Assembly: GCA_016647705.1 (NCBI GenBank)
Contig: CM028332.1
Span: 31,439,300 to 31,503,299, forward strand
From: Eucommia ulmoides
Lineage: Eukaryota; Streptophyta; Magnoliopsida; Garryales; Eucommiaceae
Direction: 5' to 3'
DNA length: 64,000 nucleotides
A program made the position numbers and the translations under genes. Shown here piece by piece: positions 34,089 through 45,380 of this stretch. The notes under the pieces were generated by a model. It saw only the letters and a list, made by a program, of their open reading frames with translations. It ran no database searches and had not been told where the DNA came from. Each line of letters starts with the position of its first letter. The first letter of the stretch is position 1.

Positions 34089-34600
34089 AATAAAAAATGA
34101 TGTTGAATCTTTATGTGCTTGTTTCGTGAATGTTGTATTGGATTCTTATTTAAGCAAATAGCACTTTTGTTATCGCAATAGATAGGTACTTCCTCCATGT
34201 ATATTCCAAAATCATATAATTATTATTTAATATATAAAATTTGTGCGCAACAATTACCATCTACAATATATTATGCCTCAGTTGTAGATAAAGGTAATTG
34301 AATTATGTTTCTTGCTAAACCATGAAACTAAAGTATGTCCCAAAAACTGACATGAATCGCTTGTGCTTTTACGCTCAACTTTGCATCAAGCAAAATCAGC
34401 ATCGGAGTAACTAATCAGTTTAAAGTCACTCCCCCAGGATACCATAATCCTAAATCACTTATTCCTTTTAAATATCGAAAGATTCTCTTGACAGCTATTA
34501 GATGTGATTCTTTCAAACAAGATTGAAATCTTGCGCCCAAGTATACACTAAACATAATATCAGGTCTACTAACAGTAAGATACAACAAGCCACCAATCAT
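34089..34600 (-). pseudogene. pol: Element E RNase H and end of RT
   Basis: 34600-34415 encodes MIGGLLYLTVSRPDIMFSVY and HLIAVKRIFRYLKGISDLGL, the copia segment between RT and RNase H. The RNase H continues with ADFKLISYSDADF-like sequence near 34420 and ends with VPIYCDNKSAICLNKNPIQH and SRNKHIKIQHHFL (about 34190-34090), with stops in between. This is the normal C-terminal end of copia Pol. Confidence 0.8.
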
Positions 34601-35347
34601 ACCTCAATACATTTTCTCATTGATGTTTTTACCCAAATCATCTTTTTCTATTTTTGTAGTTGTTACCATGGGAGTTTTGTATTCTTTAGCACCATTAAGG
34701 TCATACTTTTTCAATAACTCATCAGTGTACTCGGCCTGATTAATAAAAAATTCTTCTTTAATTTGTTTGATTTGTAACCTAAGATAAAAGGTTAATTCTC
34801 CTATCATACTTATTTTAAACTCGACCTACATAATCTTGGCATACTCTTGACAAAAATCCTCATTAGTAGAATCGAAACTAATATCATCCACATATATTTG
34901 TACTAATAGGATTTCATATTCATTTTACTTGATAAACAACGTTATATCACTTAAACCACGTCGAAAACCATTTTCAATTAGGTATCGGTTAAGTCTCTCA
35001 TACCAAACTCGAGGAACTTGTTTGAGTCCATATTTAGACTTTCGAAGTTTAAAAACGTGATCGGGTAATTTATCATTTTAAAACCCAATGGTTGTTCAAA
35101 TTAAACTTCCTTAGTTAAAAATTCATTTGGGAATACACATTTGACATCCATTTGAAATAGTTTGAAATTTTGTGAATATTCAAATTCCAATAACATTCTA
35201 ATAGCTTCCAATCTCACCACAGGTGCATATGTCTCATCATAATTAATTCTTTTTTCTTGATTATAACCATATGCTACTAATCTTACTTTGTTTCTAATCA
35301 CCATACATGTTCCATCTTTTTTATTACGATAAACCCATTTAGTATCA
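34601..35347 (-). pseudogene. pol: Element E reverse transcriptase, C-terminal part
   Basis: The segment resumes directly after element F with KWVYRNKKDGT, then VRLVAYGYNQEKRINYDETY and APVVRLEAIRMLLEF (35304-35101), the start of the copia RT core. The catalytic box QIYVDDISFDSTNE is intact near 34895-34855. LTFYLRLQIKQIKEEFFINQ and DELLKKYDLN follow (34807-34604). Frameshifts and stops separate these parts. Confidence 0.88.
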
Positions 35348-36202
35348 ATACACTACAACAAAAATGGATTTTAGCGGCAATTCTATTAGCCGCTAATACT
35401 GCAGTCGCTATAGGTTATAGCGGCTAATTTATAATTGCCACTAAGATTTAGCGGCTATTTAGATTTCATATAGTGGCAAATTTAAATGCCATTAAAAATA
35501 AATAAAAAAATATAAATTAATTATTTATTTTTATATTTAGTGACCAATAATGATTTAGCCGCTAAATATAAAAGATTTAGCAGCTAATTTAGATTTTGTA
35601 CAGCGACAAATTTAAATACCATTTTTTATATTTAGTAGCAAATAATGACTTAGCCGGTAAATGTTTTACATTTACCTACTATTGTATTTTTTAATTTTTC
35701 ATTTGGTAGCATATAAATATATAGCCAATAAACGCTTTAAGATAATAACGAAATAAGATGAACTTTATTAATTACCAACAAGAATTCAAATGAGAATGCA
35801 AATAATTGAAAACATAAACCTGATATCCCAAGGAAATGCTGAAAAAATTAGATCAATGAAATAATATTGAATTGAACCCCTAATTTAAGATTAATCAATA
35901 CAATCTAAACTAATAATTTTCTAAATTCTCTTGGAAGAGTGAAACCCACATCAAACACTCAATTAGCCAAAAAAAAAAAAAAAACTACACCTGTATGTAT
36001 ACAAAAACATAAAAAGTTTTATGGTGCTTCATAGAATATAACCGGGAAATGCTAAACACAACTAAAATGACCATCATATCACCTTTTTAACTCATTTGCA
36101 AGTAAAAATCATCTCACTTTTTAAACTTTAAAATCTAGAAACATCAGAGACAACCAATAAAGAAGTAAATAAGTAAGAGAAGAACCAGATGTATATACTT
36201 CA

Positions 36203-36332
36203 GAATAGGTGATTCTCAAGGCTTCCTCGGAACATGAACTCATAAACAAGCAGCCTGTGATCATCCTCACAGCAAATTCCAACCAACTTAACCAAATCAG
36301 GATGTCTGAGCTGCCCAAGGAAGTTAACATCT
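36203..36332 (-). pseudogene. Captured receptor-like cytoplasmic kinase exon (RLCK VII/PBL-RIPK type)
   Basis: The minus strand is open as [20 protein letters not shown] followed by [20 protein letters not shown] and HLF. This is the N-lobe exon of RLCK VII kinases (kinase subdomains III to V, including the hinge LVYEFM). An AG acceptor precedes it (CCAGACAG at about 36342-36333 on the minus strand), and the match stops at HLF, where the family exon ends. Catalytic loop, DFG motif and the rest of the kinase are absent. The parent protein is a membrane-associated immune or developmental signalling kinase. The fragment itself cannot be an active kinase; it lies inside CACTA element F. Confidence 0.85.
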
Positions 36333-36989
36333 GTCTGGCATGGGCAAACCATCATCAAACCAACAAATTAAAAATCAAAGAATTCTATGAGAAATGGAGG
36401 AAAAAAAAATTTAAATAAAAATAATGCCTTTAATGAAGAGCTACAGTGCAACCCAAGGATATGGGAATTATTTCAACTAGAAAACCATCATAAATTGTTG
36501 TATTCTCCAAATGGAAATTGCACTTTACAGTAGACTTCTAAAGGGTTCAATTTCGGATATGCGTTCAGCAACAGTCATGGGCTAAACAACTTCCTTTGAA
36601 ACAAGGTAAACAAACAAATAGCGCTTGACAGATGCTAAGATACAACAAGACAGTGTTAAACAGCTAGGCAACTCAACTTGGTTCCGTATAAGGTATGGGT
36701 TAGAATTCTTAAACCACCAGATTTGGCGTGAATAAACTACAACATCCAAATAGTAAAAATGGAAAAGAGAATATTAAGTCTACATAGATATCAATATAAC
36801 CCTTAAGGTAAGTTGGATCATTAATACTCCCTCGCATAAATCCAGAGAAGCTCCAATACAATGTATAAAAGGGAGACAAAAGGCAACAAAATTGTAAGTG
36901 CAACAAAGATTGGAAGTAGGGATGCAGACTAAAATAAGAACAAACTCACCAGCCACTCTCGGTGGACCTGAAGGTAGAGTTTGATTTAC

Positions 36990-37098
36990 CTTCAACTCGT
37001 CTCCAAGCTCGACGGTACAGTTTTAGGGCTTCAAGAAACTTATTGTGCTCTTTATCTGTCCAGTTTAATTTGGTTATGATGTACGCCTTTCTCACTTG
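36990..37098 (-). pseudogene. Captured MYB-domain exon of a REVEILLE/LHY-type gene
   Basis: The minus strand encodes [20 protein letters not shown] followed by [17 protein letters not shown], the N-terminal half of the single SHAQKYF-type MYB repeat in circadian regulators of the REVEILLE family. Two residues usually between K and N (a short RE-type pair) are missing. The exon ends at GAAG|GTAAAT (36990), the expected exon end after the W..IE segment with an intact splice donor. The second half with the SHAQKYF signature is not present. It lies in the same orientation as the kinase exon inside element F. Confidence 0.8.
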
Positions 37099-37449
37099 TT
37101 AAGTTTCAACCTATATGGGCTCAAAAATTCCATATCATGTCTATTCAAGAGAATCGATACTTAATTTGATTGTCCAATTAGAGGTTAAGACGATATTCTT
37201 TACATAATATTAGCTAAGATAATACTGAATCGTTTCTAGGGCTCATTCAATTCCGCACAACTAATACAGACCAGCATGGGAGACAAATAAAGGAGCAAGA
37301 ACAAGAGACGCCAGCGAACAGAAACAAGTCTCACAATGCTTTGTATTAAGAAATCAATGAATTAATAGAATTTCAACAAAAAACATCATCAATTTAATCA
37401 AATTCAGCAGCAATTAAGCAAAATTCAACTAAAAAAGACCAATTGAAAT

Positions 37450-37660
37450 AAACCCTAGAAATTATTAACCTTTTCTCGAAGAGTGAAGATATTAACCCCG
37501 ATGCTATCTGCAATCTTCGATAATATGGTTAGAAAGCGTCCTTCGAATCCCCTGCCATATCTTCGACTTCAAACACAATGTCGAAACTCTTTGAATCGGC
37601 GACGATGACTCCCATGACGTCCTTCTCTTTAGATCTGATGAGACAGTGTTTGCTATCATG
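37450..37660 (-). pseudogene. Unidentified coding-like segment in element F
   Basis: On the minus strand SKEKDVMGVIVADSKSFDIV and FEVEDMAGDSKDAF read open, then after a +1-type shift FLTILSKIADSIGVNIFTLR follows with a plausible continuation. The composition looks like real protein-coding sequence and differs from the surrounding AT-rich DNA. I did not recognise the family. It may be a third captured exon. Confidence 0.35.
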
Positions 37661-38297
37661 GATATGAAGCCTCAGAATTGAAATTAGAATTCAACCGAAC
37701 ACTACAGTAGAAGTCACAAACAATGTCATCGATCAATAAATGTTTATAAATCTTATTGGAGATGGAGAACTGGATGTAGGAGACATGGGTGTTCTTCTGG
37801 CCGCGCTGTTGCCCTGTTGTCGTCGAATTTTCTATCAACGACGGTTCAGGCGGTGGGAACTGATCGATTGATCAAGGTCATAACCGCCACTTACAGAGAG
37901 GAAGAGCAACTGTGCAGTTCAATTTCTTTTGGGATTGAAGGCTTGCGAGAGAGATTGATTTAGAAATAATTAAATTAGGGTAGTTTTAGTAGGTGGATAT
38001 GAAAGAATAAAAAATAGAATTTAAAAATATTTAATTGTTGTTTTTAATTTTTGTTTTTAGTAATAATTGAATAATTTATTTGTTTATTACTTTGATTATT
38101 TTTATTTTTTTTAATTTAAAGAGAAGGATATTGAAATTTTTGCACCAAAAATTGGAACCAAAATTATAACATTTATCGGCATTTAGAACAAATTTGCAGC
38201 AATTAAATAATTTGTCACTAAAAATACATCATTAGTGCCTATTTTTTAACTGTCGCTAAAATAATTGCCGCTATAAGTAATTTTTCTTGTAGTGATA

Positions 38298-38600
38298 ATA
38301 GGAAAAAAGTCAGGTCTGAGAACTAGAGACCAAATTTTATTTCTCCCAAATTGAAGTAATTTCGCTTGCATCGCAGATATCCAAGATTTATCGGTTAAAG
38401 TCTTGTTTACATTCTTAGGTTTAATTTCTTGTAGAAATGAAAGATTAATTATATGTCTAAGGGAAGATATTGTACTTCCACATTTCTCGAAATTACTAAT
38501 AATTTCTTTTACCGAGTGTCCCAAAACTGTTTTTATAGCTCATGGTAATGTCGTCCCTTCATTTTGTGGCTTCTTATCCTTTGGATTTGATTGTTATTTT
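38298..38600 (-). pseudogene. pol: Element E reverse transcriptase, N-terminal part
   Basis: NVNKTLTDKSWISAMQAKLL followed by QFGRNKIWSLVLRPD (about 38410-38310) is the canonical start of the copia RT domain. It is cut by element F at the ATA duplication and continues at 35347. Confidence 0.85.
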
Positions 38601-39425
38601 CTTATTTTCACTCCTAGGTTCTTTTTTCCTAATCATTATACCTGCATCATTATCATCATCACTATCTGAAGCATACCAAAGGAAAATACTATAATCTGAT
38701 TTGGCATCAAATTTATCTAAATTATTCTTATCATTTAAAACGGAACATTTACATCCAAAAACTTTAAAATAAGAAATATTTGGAGTTTTTCCATTCTAAA
38801 TCTCATAAGGAATTTTATTAAAACCTCTCTAGATAGATACTCTATTAATAATGCGACATGCACTACTTACTGCTTCGGGCCAGAAATATTTAGGTAGATT
38901 ATTCTCATTCAACATAGTGCTGACTATTTCTTGAAAGGTCATGTTCTTTCTTTCCACAACACCATTTTGTTGTGGTATTCTTGGTGCGGATAAATTGTGA
39001 GAATATCCATGTTCATCACAATAACTAATAATCTCATCATTTTTAAATTTTTTACCTCTATTCCTACGAATATTAATTATGCATGATTGTTTCTCATTTT
39101 GCACACGTTTACAAGATTTGGGGAAAACAAATTTCATCTTACTTTTCTTGAATAAGAAAAATACCTATGTTAGTCTAGAGTAATCATCAACAATCACAAA
39201 TGTATAAAATTTTTCTCTTAAACTAGCAATGACATTAGGGCCAAACAAGTCAAGATGAAATAGTTTAAGACACTTTGATGTGAATGCATGCAATTTCTTC
39301 TTGAATAATGATCTAGATCGCATCAAATTGACATGCATCACATAGCTTATCTTAATATATTTTATAGCAGGCAATCCATGTACTAGATTTTTCTTAGACA
39401 AATTAAAAATTAACCCCATACTTAC
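38601..39425 (-). pseudogene. pol: Element E integrase
   Basis: The pre-integrase and core start is at 39419-39165: LSKKNLVHGLPAIKYIK, FHLDLFGP with the first catalytic Asp, and FVIVDDYSR. The next part (39137-38829) reads INIRRNRGKKFKNDEI, where active enzymes have SD before the Gly-rich turn, so the second catalytic Asp is replaced by Asn. It continues with SAPRIPQQNGVVERKN, carrying the catalytic Glu, and LPKYFWPEAVSSACRIINR. The zinc-binding Cys pair is degraded. The stretch down to 38601 is a frameshifted C-terminal part. Confidence 0.85.
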
Positions 39426-39599
39426 ATGCCCAATACATCTATATCATAACCAACTATTTTTAAGTGAAGCATTTAAGCATGATAAATTTTGTACCCAAAA
39501 ATCCTCGAATGAACACATGTAAACATTTTCAACGCATGATGAAACAAGTAATATACTACTATCACGCCTATTCTTAATATGGATTTATTATTATCAAAT

Positions 39600-39870
39600 A
39601 TAACATTATATCTTTTGTCACATAACTAACTTATACTAAGCATATTATATTTGAGACCGTCTACTACTAACACATCTTTAATAGTAGTACATTCATTACC
39701 GATATTACCAAGATTGATAATCTTACATTTTGCGTTGTCTCCAAAAGTCACATAACCTTCGTCTTTTGGTGTTAAAGACGTAAATTTAGGTTTTTCACCC
39801 GTTGTGCCGAGAAAAATCACTATCTGGGAACCATTTATTCTTTTCTATTAATGCTTTCAAAATAACCTGC
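39600..39870 (-). pseudogene. pol: Element E protease
   Basis: KWFPDSDFSRH (about 39835-39800) corresponds to the family pattern W..DSGCSRH, so the catalytic DSG reads DSD. It is followed by KFTSLTPKDEGYVTFGDNAK, and by LVVDGLKYNMLSIS near 39640. This copy is inactive by sequence. Confidence 0.8.
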
Positions 39871-39899
39871 AATAAGCACATCAAATAGTTCCTAAGTGA

Positions 39900-41030
39900 C
39901 ACTCAATCTAAGTGGGTCCAATCTTGTTAGCCGGAACAATTTTAGTTCCTTTAGGAACCCATACTTGTTTATATTTAGATAATCTTTGAAAACACATACT
40001 TACAATATGCCTCACAACATTACATCTAAAACATTTAACAAGATTTTTAGTTTCAGAAAAAAAAAAAAAAAAAATTATGAAATTTTTTTTGTTTAATATT
40101 TTTCTAAAAACCAATTCTAGCTTTATCAAAATTTTCTATTTAGCTTCCCAAAAGTATTTTCAAATTATGTTCACCAATCGTGAATTTGAGAACAATAGAA
40201 TGTAAATCCAAAATGTTGGATTTCAATTCATTTTAGATTCAAATTTAACCATTTACTTGTTAGGTGTATTGATTGTACTTTGTAGAGTATTTGTTTGTGA
40301 ACATTGATTTTTATAATCATGCGTTAATTCTTGATAGACATGAAATAGTTCATCAAAGTTTAAAGGACAAGAACTAGAGAACTTTGTTACCTTATCTCCA
40401 GTTTCCATCAGAGTAAGCATGGATGAATCGTCGCTATTTGATTTTTTAGAGCTGCTTGACTCCGAGTAATCCCAGATAATTTTCATAGACTTTTTCTTGC
40501 TCTTTTCACCTTTTTCTTTTATTTTATTTTTTATTCTTTGGCTTGGGACAATCAGATTGAAAGTAATTAGTTTTGTGATAATTATAGCATTTAACAATAT
40601 TCATGCTAAATTTTTTATTTCCATGGAATGTTCGTCGAGTTATATTTCTAAAATTTTTGTTGAGAAGCACCACATTCTCTTCTTGTTCAATATCAAATCT
40701 TGTATCATCACTATCATAATTTTCTTCATTATTTTGAGCTTTCAACGCTAGGGATTTCTTTTTACTGCTTCCTGATCCATCCTCAAATCCATGAATAGTT
40801 GTCTCATGGGTCATTAGGTTACCAATGAGTTCATCAATAATGTATTTGGTGAGATCCTTGGTTTTCTCAATTGTAGTCATTTTTGGTTTCCAAACTTTAG
40901 TCAACGATCTCAAAATATTTCGTACTTTGTCCTGAATGGAATATAACTTTTCGAGTTGGCTAAGACTGTTACAGATCTTGTTGAATCTAATGTACATTTT
41001 CAGAAATGTTTCTTCGTCACCCATTTTGAA
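39900..41030 (-). pseudogene. gag: Element E gag
   Basis: The UBN2-type gag domain (41024-40524) includes MYIRFNKICNSLSQLEK, LRSLTKVWKPKMTTIEKTKD and the Ser-rich GSGSSKKKSLALKAQ. A zinc-knuckle remnant CYNYHKTNYFQSDCPKPKNK follows; its His position is altered. A second open stretch (40597-40253) has DYSESSSSKKSNSDD and FDELFHVYQELTHDYKNQCS, a coiled-coil typical of copia gag. A further C..C remnant, CFRCNVVRHIVSMC, lies near 40030. Gag builds the cytoplasmic particle; frameshifts separate the parts. Confidence 0.82.
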
Positions 41031-41470
41031 CAGTTCGAATTAATGAACCAAGGTATTGATTTTGGATTGCTTTACTTGATTAGTTCCCTCATGTGTAATT
41101 TGTAATGCCTCTGAAGTTTCTTTCGCTGATTCGCAACCTGAAACCCTACTATACTTATTTGCATCTAAACAAAAAAAACAAAATGTTTATAGCTTGAGCA
41201 TTAATAGATAACCTTTGTTTATCATATAGATCCAATTGTTTTTTTTTAACAACTCCATTTTTTTCAGGAATATACGGGTCATCTTCAATGACTAACTAAA
41301 CATCATAGTTAGTTGCTTGTAGAAAGATAATCATTCTATCTTTCTAGAATGAATAGTTATTACCTATGAACAATGAAGTATGATGCATAGATTGTCCTTC
41401 AGGTTAAGCCTTTACATGGTACGCCATATGATCTTTTTAGCTAGGATTTTAAGTATATCAAGTTAAATCA

Positions 41471-41482
41471 GCTTTGGTACCA
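41471..41482 (-). promoter_or_regulatory. Element E primer binding site (initiator tRNA-Met type)
   Basis: On the minus strand TGGTACCAAAGC resembles TGGTATCAGAGC, the usual copia site, with two transitions. It lies 5 bases from the presumed LTR edge. Confidence 0.65.
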
Positions 41483-41487
41483 ATCGT

Positions 41488-43140
41488 TGACCAAAAGATC
41501 TACCTAAGAAGGGGGTGGGTAGTTATAAAAAATTAAACCATAAATTCAAATTCAAGATATCAATTTCTATAATTTATTATTATCATGTTAAGCAGCGAAA
41601 ATATGTTTAATTAAGTGCATACTCAAACCCAAAAAAAAAAGAAAAAGAACAATGCAGTACTCAAGAATTTATCCTGGTTCGGCAATCTAATCTTATGTCT
41701 AGTCTCTCGAGCTTCACAGGAATTTCGCAATCTACTAACTCCTTGATCCTTTTTTTAGGTAGGAACCAGATCCCTGATTCTTTTTGTAGACTTAGAATCA
41801 ACATTTACAACCTTGATTCTTTTCACACGCTCATAATCAACCTTTCATTCTCTCACACTATTACACTTATCTTTTTCCAGGCTTAGGAAGAACACTTACA
41901 AAACTCAAACTCTATTATAAGAAGAATTAAGACTTAATATTTTCAATGGCTAAAGATTAACCTAATCTTCTTAGCAAGATAAAGATCAAACCCTAATCCT
42001 TTTTTAGGCGAAAGATTAAACTCCAATTTTTTTCTCAGGTAAAAGATAAAAACCTAGCTACCTTGATTAGATACTGACATTAACGTGTCTAATCTACTCA
42101 AACTCATAAATACAAAAGATTTTCAAGTTTCTTTCAAGAAAGAGTTTCTTCCAACTCAATACAATTATACTCAATTAATGTCCTAAAATATTAAGTGATA
42201 GATTTAATGTGAGACACAAATCTGATTTAACCAATTGAAAGGACAAATAACAAATAATCAGATTTCTTAAATAAAATCATTTTGAAAGATTTTCACAAAA
42301 TAAGATTTGAAAATGATTTTTTCGCAAAACAACTTATCCAAGAAATTAAACAAATAATCTAAGGAAGCAATATAAACAGCTTGGAAAGATCTCACTGTAA
42401 TTCGTTGGAAACGATTATGATAATTCAATAGCGAACACAAACCGGTGATAAGAACTTTGAGCGCCTTTGATCAAGAACTCTTTCAATAATCTCACTTATA
42501 ATTTTCAGTGTAAAATTCTCTTTTAGAATTGCCAAAATCTAAATGATTTTTATTATCATTTTTTAATGTTACAGGTCTATATTAATAGACCTAAAACTAA
42601 ACCTATAACGGTTAGTTTTCAAAAAGTATGACATTAAATGAAACTTTAAGACACCATATGTCATATACCTTCAAAATAAGTATGTTCCATTTAAAAAATA
42701 GTTTTAGAAAAGCTCAATTTGGTCCTTAAAATTTTTCCAAATCAAAATCCTTAAGAATATAAAGTATTTCTATATATATATATATATATAAACCATTAAA
42801 TTCCCTTAAAAAAATCATTTAAAATCGTAAGAAAGAAGATAAATGCCCCCAAAAACTGAATCAGTTAAAAAAATTGACTGCGACCAGTTTGACCGAGCTT
42901 TACGCCGGTCGACCACCTCCTTTAACGGTCAATTTTATGACTGTTGAACAGCCATTGGTCGGTTGACCGATCCCATGGTCAGTTAACCGATTATACCAGG
43001 TCACCCATTTCATTTCCTTAAGCCACTACTTTGGTTATGACTTTACACTTCAAAAAATCATATTAGGACCCTAAACTTTTCAGTACACACATAAGACTTA
43101 TTCATTTTCAAGCGCCGTGCATAATCCTAATTCGAATTGT
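41488..43140 (-). repeat. Element E 5' LTR (right boundary approximate)
   Basis: The plus-strand edge reads TGACCAAAAGATCTACC next to the primer binding site. The following sequence has the layout of copia LTRs, with CTGGTTCGGCAATCTAA near 41673 and a run of GGTCGACC/GGTTGACCGA motifs at 42900-43000. The far boundary is a guess because the partner LTR is missing. Confidence 0.45.
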
Positions 43141-43475
43141 ATTAAGAGTATAAAGGTAATGAGTTGTTTTCACCTAATATTCTTAAATGTTTTCAATATT
43201 CTTCAAATTTTCATTACCTTCATTTTGTATCTGTTATGAATTCTTCAACGATTTTTCTTTTTAATCAATTTTTTTTCTCATTTTAATATATAAAAATTAA
43301 ATCTGAAGCCACTCAAAAAAAAATAAAAAATAAAAAAATATTAGCTCTATAAAAAATAAATTTTTAGTTGTATAGGAAAACGTTATAGATATACTCACAT
43401 CCCTCGAAAAATCATTTTTTCTTTCGTACACCGAAACCACGACTATTTGTTTATTGGAAGTGTAGTCCCTTCAAT

Positions 43476-43516
<41 letters not shown>

Positions 43517-44016
43517 AAAACAAGAAATCTATATGTATAGTGACGTAGAAGAGACACTGATGGAGATTTTGTAATTTGTTTTTTCAATTTTGTCCTTTTC
43601 TCTTTTTGCAATTTTTATTTGCTACTCAAAACTACACACACCCTTAAAGTTTAATTATATTTACATTTTCTCCTAACTTTTAATATTTCCATATTACTCT
43701 AACTTTTAATTTTTTAATGTTTTCATATTAATCTGAAATATATTACTTTTAATTTAATTGACTGATCTTATCTGTTAATTGTCACAATTTTAACAAATAA
43801 CTATACTTTGTACTCTTGCAGTTTATATTATTTTTTTAATTAATTTTCAAATTTTAAGAAAAGAAACTTAAATTGGCATTCTAATTAGCCACCTCAATTT
43901 TTAAATTAAATAAATAGTTGATTTTATTCTTACAATTTGAGTGTAGTTGGTTTTAATTCTTAATATTTTCATATTCATATATTCAGAATGAACAATCATC
44001 TCTCAATTTGTTATTC

Positions 44017-44880
44017 AATTTTATAGATTTTATCCTTAAATTTTGATTGATATTACATTATACTTCTTAATATTTAACATTTTCATTTTCTATTAGTTTG
44101 AAGTCTATGATGGAAGTAAAAAATAAAAAAATTAAATAAAACTAAAAACATAAAGAACACATAGAAAATAAAGTAAAAAATATTGAATAATGAAAAAAAA
44201 AAAAACAATAATAAAATACAAATAAAATACAAAATATTAAGATATGAAATATCAAAAAAAATAAAAAAATAGCAACTATAAATGAATGAAAATAAAACAC
44301 AATCTAAAAATAAAAATATATAAAATAAAAATAATTAAAGACAATAAAAAAAATGAAGAATCTAAGAAGGAAGAAGAATTAAATATTGAATATAAGTTTT
44401 TTTTTTTGGTTCCATTCTCTTGATTCCCTCGTGTTGTAATTTATAAAATAGCATCATTCAATTTTATAGATTTTACCCTTAAATTTTGATTGATATTACA
44501 TTATACTTTTTAATATTTAACATTTTGATTTTCTATTAGTTTGAAGTCTATGATCGAAGTAAAAAATAATAAAATAAAATAAAATAAAACTAAAAGGGCA
44601 AAGAACACATAAAAAATAAAGTAAAAAAATATTGAATAATGAAAAAAAAAACAATAATAAAATACAAAATATTAAGAAATGAAATATGAAAAAAATAAAA
44701 ATAAATAGCAACTCCAAATGAACGAAAATAAAACACAATCTAAAAATCGAAATATATAAAATAAAAATAATTAAAGACAAAAAAAAAAAAAAAAAAAAAA
44801 ATTTCTAAGAAGGAAAAAGAATGAAATATTGAATATAAGTTTTTTTTTTTTTTTTTTTTTCCCATTCCCTTGACTCCCAC
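44017..44880 (+). repeat. Tandem duplication of about 430 bp
   Basis: Two head-to-tail copies (about 44017-44450 and 44455-44885) share TTGATTGATATTACATTATA, TAGTTTGAAGTCTATGAT, the AAAAATAAAGTAAAAAA block and the ending GTGTTGTAATTTATAAAATAG. They differ by small indels, mostly in A/T runs. Confidence 0.8.
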
Positions 44881-45357
44881 GTGTTGTAATTTATAAAATA
44901 GTGTCACTTTATATAATTCAAAACACTATATATAAGAAGTGAGTGTAAAAATCTAAAACCTATTGATAGTGGGTTGTGACATCTAAATTTGGGTTTATTG
45001 TAATTTTTTTATTTTTTATTTTTAAGATGCATTTATATGAGGTTTCATACTTGATTAAAATTAAATTAAGTTAATGTAGTATTTTTAACGAGCATATAAT
45101 TTAAAATTTGTATTCTAATATTTTTTATTTTTTTACATTTTCAAGTGTCCTCACGTTAACATAAAGTGTGAGATTAATTTCATTAGGAGTTTCGTGATTA
45201 TTTTTCTCAACAAATATTTTTTCACATACTTAAATTTTTTATCTTATAAAGATTTATTAGCGGCTTTAATTCAAACGTTTATTACTATATGCTATATTGG
45301 TACTCTAATGGTTATATAGTGTGGAAGGTAAAATGTTGAAAATCAGAAAACGGTTAG

Positions 45358-45380
45358 CACGTGCTTTGCACGGGACCTAG
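45358..45380 (+). other. Helitron-like 3' terminus
   Basis: CGTGCTTTGCACG can form a 5-bp stem with a 3-base loop. It is followed by GGAC and CTAG, with T after it, the arrangement of Helitron 3' ends (hairpin, then CTRR, target A/T). No 5' end could be fixed; a TC-start candidate near 44919 is not preceded by A. Confidence 0.4.

Larger units (their letters stand above)
35351..38294. mobile_element. Element F: non-autonomous CACTA transposon with captured gene fragments (Pack-type)
   Basis: Terminal inverted repeats begin CACTACAA at 35351 and, inverted, end TTGTAGTG at 38294. The first 32 bases pair at about 27 positions. The 3-bp target-site duplication ATA is at 35348-35350 and 38295-38297, the size expected for CACTA elements. 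Subterminal TAGCGGCTAA/AGCGGCAATT motifs repeat at both ends. No transposase is present. The interior carries exon fragments of a receptor-like cytoplasmic kinase (36203-36332) and of a REVEILLE/LHY-type MYB gene (36990-37098), both on the minus strand, plus a third conserved-looking coding stretch. It sits in the RT of element E, whose sequence resumes in order on the far side. Confidence 0.9.
34089..43140 (-). mobile_element. Element E: degenerate Ty1/copia retrotransposon split by CACTA element F
   Basis: Minus-strand order is LTR (about 43140-41488), primer binding site, gag, protease, integrase, reverse transcriptase, RNase H. Integrase before RT identifies Ty1/copia. The RT is split by element F (35351-38294, TSD ATA). 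The 3' end, including the 3' LTR, is missing left of 34089. Catalytic residues are lost in the protease and integrase, and stops are frequent. Confidence 0.88.

Noticed and set aside
36121-36330. 69-codon minus-strand ORF as the real frame of the kinase fragment
   Set aside because: A different frame of the same strand gives an unmistakable kinase subdomain sequence; the longer ORF is a shadow.
38403-38669. Plus-strand ORF overlapping the copia RT start
   Set aside because: It is the reverse strand of a recognised RT segment on the minus strand.
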